Positions 1 through 12,120 of a DNA stretch of 64,000 nucleotides are shown one piece after another. Positions within the stretch are counted from its first letter, which is position 1; every line of letters begins with the position of its first letter. Source of the stretch: Viola odorata. Taxonomy: Eukaryota > Streptophyta > Magnoliopsida > Malpighiales > Violaceae. The notes beneath the pieces are model-generated. The model ran no database searches and had not been told where the DNA came from. It worked only from the letters and a program-made list of their open reading frames with translations. A program made the translations under genes and the position numbers. Location of the stretch: contig OY829539.1 in the NCBI GenBank assembly GCA_963691705.1, forward strand, positions 44,959,656-45,023,655, written 5' to 3'.

Positions 1-1031
1 TCTCACTGCTAAAGAGATGACCTAGACACTTTGTCATCCTCCCAAGCACCTCCCCACACTATCACTGCTAAAGAGATGACCTAGACACTTCGCCATCCCC
101 CCAGGCACCTCCCCACACTGTCACTGCTAAAGAGGTAATCTAGGGCAAGAAAATGACAGACAAGCAAATACAAACATAGAGTTTATGAAGAACGATTTGG
201 CCTCTTACTAACCTATGCAACCATCAAAATACCTTTGCTAAGAACAAGAGAAATCAACTACTCATGCCATAAAATAAATAAACAAAATAATAAAAGAAAG
301 ATTGTATAAAGAAAGAGATGAAGAAAACTAGTAAATATTACCGGTCGTAGCAAAGCTCCGGTTTATGTACATGGCTGCTAGAAATGGTCTGATCCGCCTC
401 CTCTAAAAAGAGAAGGGGAGAAAACTAAAGAGAAGCACACAAAAATATCTACAATGAATGGTTGCTAGGTGGTGTCTCAACCTTAAAAACTAAAGTTTTA
501 AATAGCCCACTAGCCCACAAGAAGACAAAAGCCAGCTAAGGGATTACAAAAAGACAAAATCCAGCTAAGGAGTTCAAAAACACGGAATAAATCTCTTTGG
601 CCCGAAAAGGAAATATTATAGAAATATTCTAGAGGCGCTCGACGTCGAGGGCAAGACGATATCTCTGGCCTCGAGGGTAAGAAGACTAAAGAGAATATTC
701 TTGGGGATCTGCGCGGAACTTTCTAGAAGACATCAGAGGGAACATGTGGGAGCCTGCCAGCAAGGATACGTGGAAATAACACTTTTGGCGCATCCAGGGC
801 ACGATGATGGAAACCACGGCAAGGCCTCGATGGAAAAATTGGTGTCTTGGCCTTGATGCAAGTCTTGAAGCTTGAGATCCGCATAAATCACCCAGAAAGC
901 ACGTGTTTTTGAAAATTTCTCCTTTTTGACCTAGATCTACAATAAGATGGAAATGAAGGCAAATTAGAAGTATCATGCCATAAATCAAGGTGATAATGAA
1001 GGGGAAAATATGCTCAAAACACACGCTATCA
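1..1031 (-). mobile_element. Athila-like LTR, minus strand, cut by window edge
   Basis: The right edge ends ACACGCTATCA, so on the minus strand the LTR begins TGATAGCGTGT, the same start as the other Athila-like LTRs here. The family hairpin near 341-361 is decayed (CGTAGC AAA GCTCCG). Bases 1-120 hold two copies of a roughly 60-bp unit. The left part lies outside the window, so solo, 5' or 3' LTR cannot be decided. The LTR interrupts a plus-strand gag that resumes at 1032. Confidence 0.75.
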
Positions 1032-1100
1032 CTCCCCTTGTGGTCCCTCGCGGGTGAAGTTAAGGACTAGTTCTACGATCTTCCTCCCATATCCAAATTC
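1032..1100 (+). pseudogene. gag fragment of an Athila-like element
   Basis: In frame from 1032 the sequence reads LPLWSLAGEVKD, a stop (TAG, normally Trp), then FYDLPP. It aligns with the better preserved LWSLVGEAKGWFYDLPP of the gag at about 56640. Only about 23 codons are recognisable. The following 1100-1310 has no sequence I can place. This is part of an old plus-strand element broken by the LTR on its left. Confidence 0.6.
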
Positions 1101-1310
1101 TAGTTCTCGACTAAGAACCATTCTGTTAGCAACAGGCTCTGACAACAATGAACCCGATAATTTAAGCCCATTATGGAAGGGTAAGCTGGACGTTAAGTGA
1201 TAGATCAACTGAGATTCTAACAAAGAGGAGGGATTCTAGGATGTGATTGAGGAGGAATCTACTAATAAGGATTACTCATTTCTTTTCCTATAATCCAAAT
1301 CTAATGAGAT

Positions 1311-2948
1311 TGATAGCATGTTTCTTGGGCGTGATTTTATGCTCTTTTCTAGCCTTTTCGGGGGCATGATCCTGCTAATTGACCTTTATTTCCATCTTTA
1401 TTGCAGATCAACTCCAAAAGGAGAAAAAGAGTGAAAAGATGCATTTTTGGAAGAATTCTTGGGATTTCAAGCTTCAAGGCCTAGAAGATCAGAATATCGT
1501 CGAGCCCTCGACGCTAACCAGACCAGTGAGCAGTCTCTCGCCCGCGATATCTCTGCAAAGCCAAAGAGACGAATCTCCAAAGATCCTCACGAGATTACAT
1601 GCGCATCTAGAAGATTCCAGAATATTCCAACACGCTCCATGTGCTGTCACTCTCCCCCCTTTGCTGGAATTTGTCTTTTTGTAATCCCTTAGATGGAATT
1701 TGTCTTCTTGTGGGTTGGACATTATATAAGCCTCTAGTTTTAGGGTTTGAAGACATCTTGTAAATATTTTTCCACTTTCTTCTTTTGGGAGCCGCCTCCT
1801 TTTCTCTCCTCTCTCTTTTGGGTGGTGGCTGAGGCATCCATTTCTAGCAGCCATTGAACTTAATCGGAGCTTTGCTCCGGCCGGTAACATTTTAATAGTT
1901 TTATTCTTCTTGTTCTTCTTTTATGCAATCTTTGTTTTCCTATTTTGTTTATTTGTTTTGTGATATGAGTAGCTAGATTCTCCCTTCTTAGTAGAGGTAT
2001 TTTGAGGGTTGCATGGGTAGTTAAGAGGCCTAAATGTGTTTAATATATTCTTATTGTTGTATTCGATTGTTTGTCGGTTTCTTGTTAATTCGTCTAGGGA
2101 AAGATTAGTAGTCTGGCCAACTAATATCTAGACCTAGATGATTACTGTCATTCTCTTAGTTATAACTGACGTGAATCCTTGAGTTAGAGTAGACACCTAG
2201 TAGAGGCAGCGCGAGAGGCCTCTGTCTAGGGGTAAACGGTCGTTTAGGTTATGTGATACGAGTCTGACAAGCTGAGCTATGACGCCCTAGATCTGTCTTG
2301 CCTCCCCTTCATGGGCGTTCTGAGTAGTGCCTCCCCGCATTCGTGCCTGGGAGGACGGCGGAACGTCAAGGCCACCTCATATGTGGAAACGGGGGCTGGC
2401 TTTTATCTAAGAAGGTAAGTAGGGGATGCGGTGTGGAAACGTGGTCCCTATAGCATGTCTATGACATAGGAATAGAATATTTCTACGCCGATGATTTTCA
2501 TGCCCTCGACGCAACCCGAGAATGTCCTTTGCTAAGATTCCTTCTCTTCTGATTTTATTGCTTTTAATTTCTTCTCTTCTGACTTTATTTCTTTATTTGA
2601 TTTCTGTTTGTATGTCGTGCCCTTGATTTCTGTTTGCATGTCTTGCCCCTTATTGTGTTTTACTTTCGTGCCCTTGATTTCTATTTTTATTAATTGTCTT
2701 GTTAGCATCTATCTCTATCTTGGTTAACTAGATTAACCAACCAACCCCCCCCCCCCCCTCCCCCGCCCCGCCCCGCCCCGCCCCACCCCACTGTTTCTTT
2801 TATTGTTTTACTTTATATCTGGTCTTGTCTAGTGTATGTCTTTACCTTTCTCTATGGATCGAACCTCTTACCATTGTCTTCAATCCTTTTTTTGTTGCAT
2901 GTGATAAGTTGTAATTATTTGATCGTGCCCTTGACAAGCACGTCATCA
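1311..2948 (+). mobile_element. 5' LTR of Athila-like element A
   Basis: The LTR begins TGATAGCATG and ends CACGTCATCA, directly before a tRNA-Asp primer-binding site, which identifies it as a 5' LTR. A TATA box (TTATATAAG) lies at 1722-1730. The family hairpin CGGAGC TTT GCTCCG is at 1865-1879, next to CGGCCGGTAA. An unstable C-rich tract (a C run, then CCCCG repeats) covers about 2746-2790. The short motif CGTGCCCT(C/T)GAC recurs in the last 450 bp. No matching 3' LTR is in the window. Confidence 0.85.
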
Positions 2949-2951
2949 AAT

Positions 2952-2969
2952 TGGCGCCGTTGCCGGGGA
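2952..2969 (+). other. Primer-binding site for tRNA-Asp, element A
   Basis: TGGCGCCGTTGCCGGGGA is the perfect complement of the last 18 bases (with CCA) of plant tRNA-Asp(GTC). It starts 4 bases after the LTR end. This PBS is typical of the Athila lineage and fixes the strand as plus. Confidence 0.93.
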
Positions 2970-3049
2970 CTGGTGTTAATTCGTGCCCTTGACAGTTCCA
3001 GATTTTTTTTATTATTTCTTTTTATTTCTTTTATTTATTTATTTCTTCC

Positions 3050-4058
3050 ATGTCTTATTTTAATTCTTATTCTTACTCACCCTCTTTTCCTCAGTATTTT
3101 ACTCCTAACCCCCCCGTGGTGGAATCAAGACTATTTCAACTTTGCAGGGCAAGACGAACCTAGCTATCAATATTATCCGCCTCCACAACCTCCACAATAC
3201 CAAGAGCTAGCTAACCTGAGGAGCCAACTTAAGGAGATGCAATTAGCCTTGGATGAGCTTAAGATACAGAGACAAATAGATGAATTAGCTGATATGGTGA
3301 ATCAAGGTCAAGATGCCTTGAAGGAGCTTATGGAGCAGAGGCGCCAAGAGGCCATTGAAGCAAACTTTGCATGCCTACCTGATCATCTTACCCCCGACGT
3401 TGGACCACCTGAACCTACCCATCGTGCCCTCAACATTGCCCCTGCACCTGGACCAAAAATTTTAGCTTCAACACTTCTGCCCAGTCGCGCCATGAGTCGC
3501 CCTATCACCCCCATAGAACAACATTTCCAGGACTTAGATAGTGACGACTATCTAAGTGAAGAGGAGAATTTCTCCACCGCCATTCTATGGGAGTTGCCAT
3601 CTGAGCATCATGACCAAGATGATGAGTCTTATGGGATAGAGGACCTTTTCAAGCCCACGAATGAGCTAAAATTGGAGGGTCCAAGATGTCTTCTATCAGA
3701 GTCAGGAGCCAACGTAGAGTTCAAGGCCAGTGCAGTCCCAATATTGAGCAACGCAAATCTGCTAGATTTTTATGACGAGCGTCGTGCCCTCGACAATCCG
3801 GAACATCGTGCCCTCGACAAGCCGGAACGTTGTACCCTAGACGCAGAATTAGAGGCAGAAATAGTTGTTCAGCCAAATTTGCCAAGTCAACTCCAGAACT
3901 GTTCTAACACCTTGGTAGGTCAAGAGATTGAGGTTTTTGAGGCTTTTCACCACATCAAACTTTGCGACAGTTGTCATGCCCTCGACGCAGAATTCAAGCT
4001 GGGGGACATTAAGAATGAGGACTTAAGAGAGATTGAGGAAGAGATAATCGAATTGTGA
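3050..4058 (+). pseudogene. Internal ORF of element A, unknown acidic protein
   Basis: This is not a standard gag. A natural start is the ATG at 3050 (MSYFNSYSYSPSF...). Its frame changes to the long frame at a run of seven C at about 3109-3115, suggesting a one-base slip. The long open frame itself reaches back through the PBS and LTR to 2832, which cannot be its true start. From about 3116 the protein has a Tyr/Pro/Gln-rich head, then about 60 residues of charged heptad-like sequence (QELANLRSQLKEMQLALDEL, probable coiled coil), then a long acidic tail ending REIEEEIIEL. The tail holds four or five copies of RALD/HALD (about 3423-3986), encoded by CGTGCCCTCGAC, a motif also present in the LTR. 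No protease, RT or integrase follows, so the element looks non-autonomous or truncated. I do not recognise a function. Confidence 0.55.
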
Positions 4059-4086
4059 ATTGGGGAAATTAATCAAATTGGGGACA

Positions 4087-7000
4087 TTAATAGTGAGTGA
4101 ACTTACAATGTAATAGGAGGTGGTCAACAGTTTCCTCGCTTTCGCCACACAAGGGACACCTATCTTCTTCAGGCTCAATAATGCGTTTGTGGTGCAGGAA
4201 GTTCCTAGTTGCTATCCCATTATTTAATGTCAGCCATAGGAAGAATTGAGCCCTGTGTGGAACCTTCGCCGTCCAACAATAATGCAGGAAGTTGTCCCTA
4301 TTCGTCACCCTACACCACCTTTCTTTCCCCCTGCAAAAGGAAGCTACTGTGTAGTTACCAGTAGCGTCTAATTCCCACACAATTTTATCCGTAATGACTC
4401 TGCCCATCGGGCGTGGGAGCCTTTCTTGCACTCCCCTAACCTCATCCATCTCCCATTCGAACAGAGCTCTGCGCCACCTGAAATCCCAATCCCAAACCCC
4501 ATCAACCCATCTCCCAAGCTCACTAATCGTCCCCATTTTGTTCGTCGCTAGGTGATAAAGCCGAGGGTGTTTGATGGCCAAAGGAATTCTATCGGCTCAG
4601 GGATCCCACCAAATCTTCAACCGTTCTCTATTCCCAACCTTGATCTTCACCTGTCTAGACCAGAAATCAAAAGTCGACCCATTCCTTCCGCAGACAGCTA
4701 ACATGTCCGACCACACCAAAGAAGCCGCCTCTCTCTCCACTCGCCACACATCCCCTATAGAATTCATACCGTACTCTGCCTTTATAATATTTTCCCAGCT
4801 TCCCTGCTTGCCTGTCACAACTCCCCAAAGTCGTTTCATTAACAAGGCTTCATTTCTGGTACGCAACCATCCTATCCCTAGACCCCCGACCTCCTTACTT
4901 TTGATGACGAATTCCCACTGAACTTTCGACACACCCCTGTGGTGCCCATCTCTTCCCCATAAGAATTGACGCATCATCTTTTCACAATGACGAATAACCC
5001 CTAAGGGTATTCTGAAAATAGACATGTTATAGACCGGTAAGCTCTTCAAGACTAATTTTATTAGAGTTCCCCTACCCCCCACTGATAGAAGAGCACCTTT
5101 CCAAGACGCTAGTCTTCTTCTAGCCGCGGACAACATATCTTCCCAACTAGACAACCGTTTAGGATTCAGCCCAACGTACGATCCCAGGTACCTGAAAGGA
5201 GTAACTTCATACTTACATCCCGCTCTCTTAGCTAGAGTTTCCCTATCCATCCTATTTACATTTATTCCCACTAACGAACTCTTGTGGAAGTTTACCTTAA
5301 GGCCAGAGTAGGCGTCAAACCACTTGAGAATACCTTTAACAGACTGAATCTCATCTTCGTCATCATTAACAAAGATGAGAGTATCATCTGCAAATTGCAG
5401 GTGATTAATATGCCATCCATCCCCGCTAACCCCTCTCAGTATCCCCTCACCCAACACAAGGTTGAACAACTTATTTAGCCCCTCAGCCGCGATGTTAAAC
5501 AAAAATAGAGAAAGAGAGCAACCTTGACGCAGGCCACAACCAACCGGAAACTGCTTCGATGGGGAACCATTTATCAAAGCAGAGACCATCGCCATTCTTA
5601 GACACTGCTGCACCCACCCACTCCACCTGTTGCTGAAACCCATATATCTCATCACATCCGTTAAATAACCCCAATCCACCGAGTCATAGGCCTTCTTGAA
5701 GTCCAATTTAAATAAGAACCCTTTTCTTTTTTATGCTTTCAGGGTGTGTACCACCTCATTAGCCGTGAGAACACAATCCAAAGCTTACCTGCCTTTGATG
5801 AAGCCATGCTAGTTTTCACTAATCAGCGAGGAAATCACATTACCCAGTCTTCCTGCAAGTACCTTCAAAACTATTTTATAGTAACTGCTAACCAAACTAA
5901 TTGGGCGGTAATCCTGGAACTTGCATGCCCCTGACTTCTTGCGATAAGAGTTGTGAAAGGTATTCGCACCTTGTGGAAAATGCCCAAGCCTGAAGAAGCT
6001 CTTAACCAGAGTGCACATATCCTTCCCAACTATGTCCCAAGCACACTGAATGAAGTACAAAGAATACCCATCGGGACCAGGAGCTTTGTCTCTACCACAC
6101 TGGTTTACAGCCTCCCAAATTTCCCCATTTGACACCTCTTTATCAAGGAATGCTACTACAACAGCAGATAAATAGAGGAATCCAATATTCTGCAACTTAG
6201 GCCGATGGTAAAAAATCTCCATGCCTCCTCTTTGATTGCATCTGGAGTGTTTAGCCTACCGTGGTCTGTAACTATATCCCCAATATTGTTGCGTTGCATG
6301 CCATTCTTAGCTACACGGTGGAAAATTTTAGTATTTCGGTCACCTTCCTGGTTCCATCTCATCCGAGACTTCTGATGCCAAATCCTACTAAGCTGACCTT
6401 GCTTGACCCAAATGGTTGATTCCAGTTGGTTCTTCTCATCTAACTCAATACTCGTTAATGACCGCAAGTCACCTTGGTTGTCAAACCAATTCAATCTGTT
6501 CTGCAGCGTCAAAAGCATTTGGTCCACATTTCCAAACTCCTCCCTATTCCACTATTTCAGATCTTTCTTAAGCTCCCCAAACCTTCTCAAAATCTGGTTA
6601 TCCCCAGGAATCTCATCGCAAATCTTGTCCCACCACCCCTTCACCTTTTCCTTAAACTCGAATGTGTCCCACCAAACAGCAAGGTCTCGGAACGGCTTAG
6701 GACCCCAGTTCAGAACTTCTGTTTTAAGGAAGAGAGGGGTGTGGTCAGACTGGTTTCTGCTTAATGCCACTAGGGATATATTTGACCACAAGGAGAACCA
6801 ACCTTCCTGGGCGAAGATGCAGTCAATCTTGCTGCGACTGCTAGAACTTGCCCACGTATATCGTCTGCCTGCCAGCTGAAATTCTAGTAACCTACTCTCC
6901 TCAATAAATCACCTAAATTCCCTCATCCTCCTTGTGACCTCCGTACCATGAAGTCTCTCTCCGGGTTCCAAGATTTTGTTAAAATCCCCCGCAATCAAAA

Positions 7001-7409
7001 CTGGAAATCTTGCCTGCATAATAACCTCACGCAGTTGCCTCCATAGATTCGCCCTTTCCACGGCCAAAGAGAACGCATAAACATTTATCACCATACAATC
7101 AAAGTTCACAGGGGTGAACTTACCTTCCAACCACAAGAAACGGTCTCCAATCCCACTCCTAGAAATGATAAAGTCTTTAGAATTCCACACTGCTAGGAGA
7201 CCTCCCGATCTGCCTGTTGCTGAAGCCGTCAGCCAGCCAACCTTATTCCTCCTCCATAGGGATTTCACGAAAAAAATGTCCATTCTTTCTTTCTTAGTCT
7301 CAGGTATGAACAAAATACTCACAATACCCCTTACTACTTGTTGACGAAGGAATCTACTCTTCACTGGCATCTGCAGCCCTCGACTATTCTAGGATAAAAT
7401 ATTCACCAT
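4087..7409 (-). pseudogene. LINE ORF2: AP endonuclease, reverse transcriptase, zf-RVT
   Basis: The probable start is the ATG at 7407-7409, followed at once by a stop (TAG for the usual Trp, 7389-7391) and then SRGLQMPVKS. The endonuclease domain lies at about 7370-6700 (PVLIAGDFNKIL; SDHTPL). The reverse transcriptase lies at about 6170-5000: DKAPGPDGYS, DFKKAYDSV, LRQGCSLS, and the catalytic FADD at 5384-5395. The C-terminal zf-RVT region is at 4087-4400, with RCPLCGESEETVDHLLLHC. Damage includes a frameshift near 6160-6220, several in-frame stops (near 6909, 6550, 5810, 5707), and loss of everything after the zinc-binding motif. ORF2 normally nicks target DNA and primes reverse transcription there. 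This copy cannot make a full protein. Confidence 0.88.
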
Positions 7410-7438
7410 AACCTTGTCTCTCACACGGCTAAACCTTC

Positions 7439-8878
7439 TCAAACGAGGTTTGCTAGCTCCCCTTCAAAGCGTTGCTTGTCAAAGGTTTGTATAGCTTCCT
7501 CGTTCGCATTATCAGTCAGCGCCAATTTCCTGCCCAGTGCCCACACATCCCCCATCAGCACTGTTGTATTATAAACCTTGTTCCTGTGCGCAATACCACC
7601 ATCCGAAACTTGTACTTCACTTCCAACTGACCCTATATCCTGTGTCGTATGAAGGCTACCCTCCTTACCCATAATCCTTTTTATCTTACCACACTTTCTC
7701 CCTATTGTCACCAAGGGACAAACATTGCTGCTTATCGGAGCAATGGAAAATGTTGCACCCGGAGATTCATCCTGCATATGAGTTCTGCTTGAAGCTATCC
7801 TAGCTGCCATAGCGCTTGCTCCCTTGTCCACACTTATACTATCCTCTTCCCTACCTTGTTCCTCATCATCCTCCTCAGAATCACACTCGTGTAACCCAAC
7901 TCCTACCATCCAGTCTAGATTTGAGATTACCCCATGCATTAGTTCTTCCTGACACCTAACCTTATGCACCACACCACTTACTGAAATCTGGACCTCAAAG
8001 TCAATACAAGCTGAGTTCGTCGATACCAACATACGCGCTACATCCATTCGTTTCCTGCTAACCATATTCTCATCTACTGCTACGAGTCCTCCAGCCTTAT
8101 CCCCAATGACTTTGAATGCATGTTGTCCCCACACTTGAATTGGGATCCCTGTGCACTGAATCCAAACCAATTTGCCCCCATCCGAGGACACTTCTTTCCA
8201 AGGAATCACCCTAGTGAAGAGTGATTAGACTGCTGCATAGGGTGCAGACATGCATCGATCATACTCTTCCTCCCTATCAAATTCGAGAAGAACCAAACCC
8301 CTCCCCATAATACGAGTGTCACACATCCATCCCGCTTCAAGGATCAGTTCCTGTATCTCTGGAAGTCTCTCTACCGATCGAATTACCCCAACCGCACTCC
8401 TACTCAATGAGCTTTCATTAATCCTAGGTATGGTTAATTTGATTACCTCTCGAGTCTTTGGAACTTTCCAAGCGCTCGGGTTCGTTGAGCCAACATCTCT
8501 GTTCCTAGGTTTAGCGGGTTCTACTGTCAGAGTTCTCGGTTTCCCACTTCCCTCCCCCTCGTTCCGTTGTCTGGTGGAATTGATCGCAGCGCTAAGGTAG
8601 GTTTTCCTTCTCCTGCCCACTGCACAATTGATTGCAGATGCACCTATCGATTGATTGTTAAGAGCTCGCAACATATGATCAACATCCTTAACCCCAACGA
8701 GACGAATGAAGCCAAAATGCTTCCCATCCTTATTTCGTCGTTGTGCAACGTAAGTGTCACGTACGAAGCTGAATTGTGGCAATCTCCACCGATTGGTGGC
8801 CAAGTACCTTAGTGCCCATGGATCTATGTGAGAGGGGAGATTCTCGACGTAGAATGGCGTCTCCTGGTCCAATTCCAT
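7439..8878 (-). pseudogene. LINE ORF1, RNA-binding protein, one in-frame stop
   Basis: The reading frame starts MELDQETPFYVENLPSH and begins with an RRM-like RNA-binding fold: PFYVENLP as the first strand and GKHFGFIRLVGV as the RNP1-like strand. A later block (KLVWIQCTGIPIQVW, then a stretch around VSRKRMDVARMLVST) is typical of the DUF4283-type nucleic-acid-binding region of plant LINE ORF1 proteins. The frame is open across both halves except for a single TAA at 8225-8227, just after PYAAV. The C-terminal half is Ser- and acid-rich (EEDDEEQGREED). In this family ORF1 coats the LINE RNA. It is a pseudogene because of the stop; 480 codons including that stop. Confidence 0.8.
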
Positions 8879-9654
8879 GAGAGAACGAAGAGGTAGACGA
8901 CGCCGGACGTGCTTAACCTAAAACCTTAAACCTACTTTTTTCATTTTTTTTTAACTTGGTCGATGCATATTGATACGCCAGCACAGTGGGTGTCTGGTAT
9001 TTTGGGGTTCTCCGGCAGCAGTGGGCTGGCTGGAGAGGTAGAGAGGGTGCGTCGCACCGCGACGACTACCTAGGGTTGAGGGTAGTCGTTCCTAAGTTTT
9101 CGGAGCTTTTTTTTCTATCTCAATAAAAATTAACTCAATACTTATATAGTTTTCGGCCAATATATGTTGATCTTGAATAAGTGATATAAACTTGAGTAGT
9201 GTGTATATAATCACGTGTGAATTGAGCGTAGTAGACAAGTACTTAGGTGTGTGTAGGTTTAAAGATCAAAGAATTTGAGTTAAAAGTTTAAGCGTCTTAA
9301 ATATTTTCCAAGAATAGTCTTTCCCTAATTATTATCAATCATTTTAGTTAAATTATATAAGCGAACCTTAGGATTGTTAAAAGTATTAGAATTTCTGATA
9401 GAGGAGCTCTTTAGGTAATTTGATACACGAAGACAATAAGAGTTCTAAACAGACCCGAATCCTATAATTGTTTTATGACTTTAGAAATTGACTATCCTCG
9501 TATCAATAATCAATTGCATAACATAGAAACCTTATCGATGTCTTCACTTGGAGTTTCCCCAATTTCTAATTAACAACTCTTATTTGTTTTCTATATTATG
9601 ATATTATACTTATCGGTTTACATTTTATTTTAATTTCCATTTTTTGCATTAAAT

Positions 9655-9795
9655 TCTCCTTTTTACCGTTACTTTATACGTGGTTGATTCATTAAATTCA
9701 TATTCATCACTTTTCTCTATTGGAAAGTTCCTCTTTACTGTTACTTTATACATGATTGATTCATTAAATTCATATTCTTCACTTTTCTCTATGGA
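9655..9795. repeat. Direct duplication, about 71-bp period
   Basis: Two adjacent diverged copies share GTTACTTTATAC, TTGATTCATTAAATTCATAT and CACTTTTCTCTAT. They begin near 9655 and 9728. Confidence 0.7.
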
Positions 9796-11067
9796 AATAT
9801 CCTCTTTTTTATCTTACAATCAATTTTGCACACAGTCCTAAATTGTACGTACTTATTTATTTTAAACAGTTTGGATGGCCGATCAACGGGTCCCAGTTGA
9901 AAACTTGTCCATAGTTTACATACAACACGCATATCCCTACCGACAATGCATTATGTTTTCTGTATTACAAATTAATTGATTATTTGAGTCCAATAAATTG
10001 AGCCAATACGTCACATTTCAGAGTGAAAAACCATTCCTCTTTCTTCTTCGTATTTTCCAGAAGAAAAATGTTATATTTTGAGGGATTATAATCCCTTAGG
10101 ACAATGCCACTCATGTTTCAACCTAAAAAATATAACAGAAACACATACATATTTCCGGATTTAATTAATGTACAAACCTTTTTTATTGAAAAAAATAATA
10201 ATAATTAACTAAAGTAAAGAGGAAAAATCGAGGTGTCAATCTTCTGTTTCTTGATAGCCCCCTTCCAGAGAAAAAAAGATAGGAAAATGTTTCACGTATT
10301 AACAAATCCTATACACTTTAATTTCATATTAACTAAAGTGTTAAAATATAAATTCTATATTTTAGATGATGAGATTTTCTAGTAAATTAATATATATCAC
10401 TCATATTTTAAGACCATTAGTTAGAATGAAAAGTTTGTAAAATTTGTTAGTATGTATAGCACTGGTCATTTGAAATTAATAACTAGAATTAGAAAGATTA
10501 TTAATAAGTTAATTTAGTCAACCAATTAATTAATACAATAAATTGCTTAAAATGTTACTTTCATCATTATTTAATATTTATTCTATTTATTTTCACACAT
10601 ATAATCTAAATTATTTATTTCAAAAAATAAAATAAATATTAATAAAAAGAGTTATTTGTTTTAATTAATTAACAAATAAAACTAAATAGATGATTAAAAT
10701 AATACCCATTTAATGGATATTCATTAACCAAATTTATTCATTTTGTTCTCAGGCGATCTTATTACTCATTTAATCTCACTATTATTATAATTTATTATTT
10801 TTTAATTAAAATTATATTACATACAAATACTAAAAATAATTGAAAATAAATACAATCCATAAAATAAATCAATATATTTACATTATGATATCTTTTAATT
10901 TTTAATTTTTTAATTCTTTGATTACTATAATCCATTATTTTACAACTTTTGATTATATTGAAGACAATAAAAAATTTATAATATTTCTAAAAGTTAAGAC
11001 TTTGATCTTATTATGCTAATAATTAATAAATTTTACATTTTACATTTTTTATTAATAAATAATAATA

Positions 11068-11098
11068 TGCTCACGCGATGCGCTAGCACGATACTAGT
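11068..11098 (+). mobile_element. Candidate Helitron 3' terminus
   Basis: An imperfect hairpin (TGCT..CGC GAT GCG..AGCA, 11068-11088) is followed 5 bases later by CTAG and then T (11094-11098). A short hairpin upstream of CTRR before a T is the hallmark of Helitron 3' ends. The AT-rich sequence upstream could be a non-autonomous element. I could not identify the matching TC start, so only the end is called. Confidence 0.4.
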
Positions 11099-11950
11099 TA
11101 TACTCTATTGGTTGCTCGAAAACCAATATAACCATCATTGATGAAAGCTGATTTTTTTTTTAAAAAAAAAAGAGAGGAATTAACATCGTTTTTGGAATCC
11201 GTCAACTTTTTTTAATCTAATTAAATAGATTTAAGGACTAAATACCAAATCAAATCCGTCAAACAATAGTTTTCATGCCACAAAATGAAGAATCCATCCA
11301 CATCTTACAAAGTAGACGTTGATTTTTGTTTGATTGCATGGAAACCAACCACTTCACCTAATTTTGATAAGAGAATTTTCCACAATATGGCCTTTTTTTC
11401 TTTTAATGGATATTTTTTTCTTGATACATAGAGACTAGAATCTCTATAGCTTTAAAAGTTAATGACAAAATTGTTTGATAAAGAATTTTCAACAACGCCT
11501 TGTTTTTTCTTCTTTTTTTATTTCTTTTAATGGATAATAATTTGACGCGTAGATATTATAATATTTATGTTTTAATTAAAAGTTAATGACAAAAGAAAAC
11601 AATGTGCAGCTGGATTTATTTGTTAGGTAGAATAAAATAGTACAATATTGTTTGTAAATTTGTAATATAATATTTTCTTCACGAGTATTTTTTTAACTAA
11701 GGCTAATCTAATTCAAATTTTATCAACTTCTCATATGATGACGACTCTCACAATCTAATTTTTTCCATTTTCAAGAATCGATCTCCAAATTTTAACTAAA
11801 AGTAAATAAATCTATTATTTGAAGACTAAAAAATTGCATTAGATTGATTCTCTCCGTTTCCGTACAGTACATTATCGTGATTGACGCGTTTTATATGCCA
11901 CCTAAGCGTACGACTCCTATCATCAAAGTCTGCAACTTCAATTCTGGAAT

Positions 11951-12120
11951 CGATAACTTTCTTCAACTTTTATTTTTATTTTTTTAAATACCAAAAAGAA
12001 TTATAAAAAAATTCTATATTTTATAAAATATTCCAATCGATAACTTTCTTCAACTTTTATTTTTATTTTTTTAAATACCAAACAAATTATAAAAAAATTC
12101 TATATTTTATAAAATATTCC
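11951..12120. repeat. Tandem duplication, 87-bp unit
   Basis: Copies begin at 11951 and 12038, each starting CGATAACTTTCTTCAAC and ending in AAAATATTCCA. They differ at a few positions, so the event is local and moderately old. Confidence 0.88.

Larger units (their letters stand above)
4085..9110 (-). mobile_element. L1-type LINE, defective, 3'-truncated
   Basis: The element runs right to left: possible 5' UTR (about 9110-8880), ORF1 (8878-7439), ORF2 with endonuclease and reverse transcriptase (7409-4087). No poly(A) tail is seen at its 3' end. Instead the coding sequence stops inside the C-terminal zinc-binding domain, next to element A sequence at about 4060-4085. The 5' limit is uncertain; the GC-rich 8940-9110 is unlike the AT-rich sequence beyond and may be its 5' UTR. 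Confidence 0.85.

Noticed and set aside
2832..3049. Upstream extension of the element A ORF
   Set aside because: It would start inside the LTR and run through the primer-binding site, which is not a plausible translation start.
10083..10096. Palindrome GGGATTATAATCCC as a MITE or regulatory site
   Set aside because: Weak flanking inverted repeats (GTTATATTTT / AAAATATAAC) are seen, but no target duplication or second copy, so there is no support for a call.
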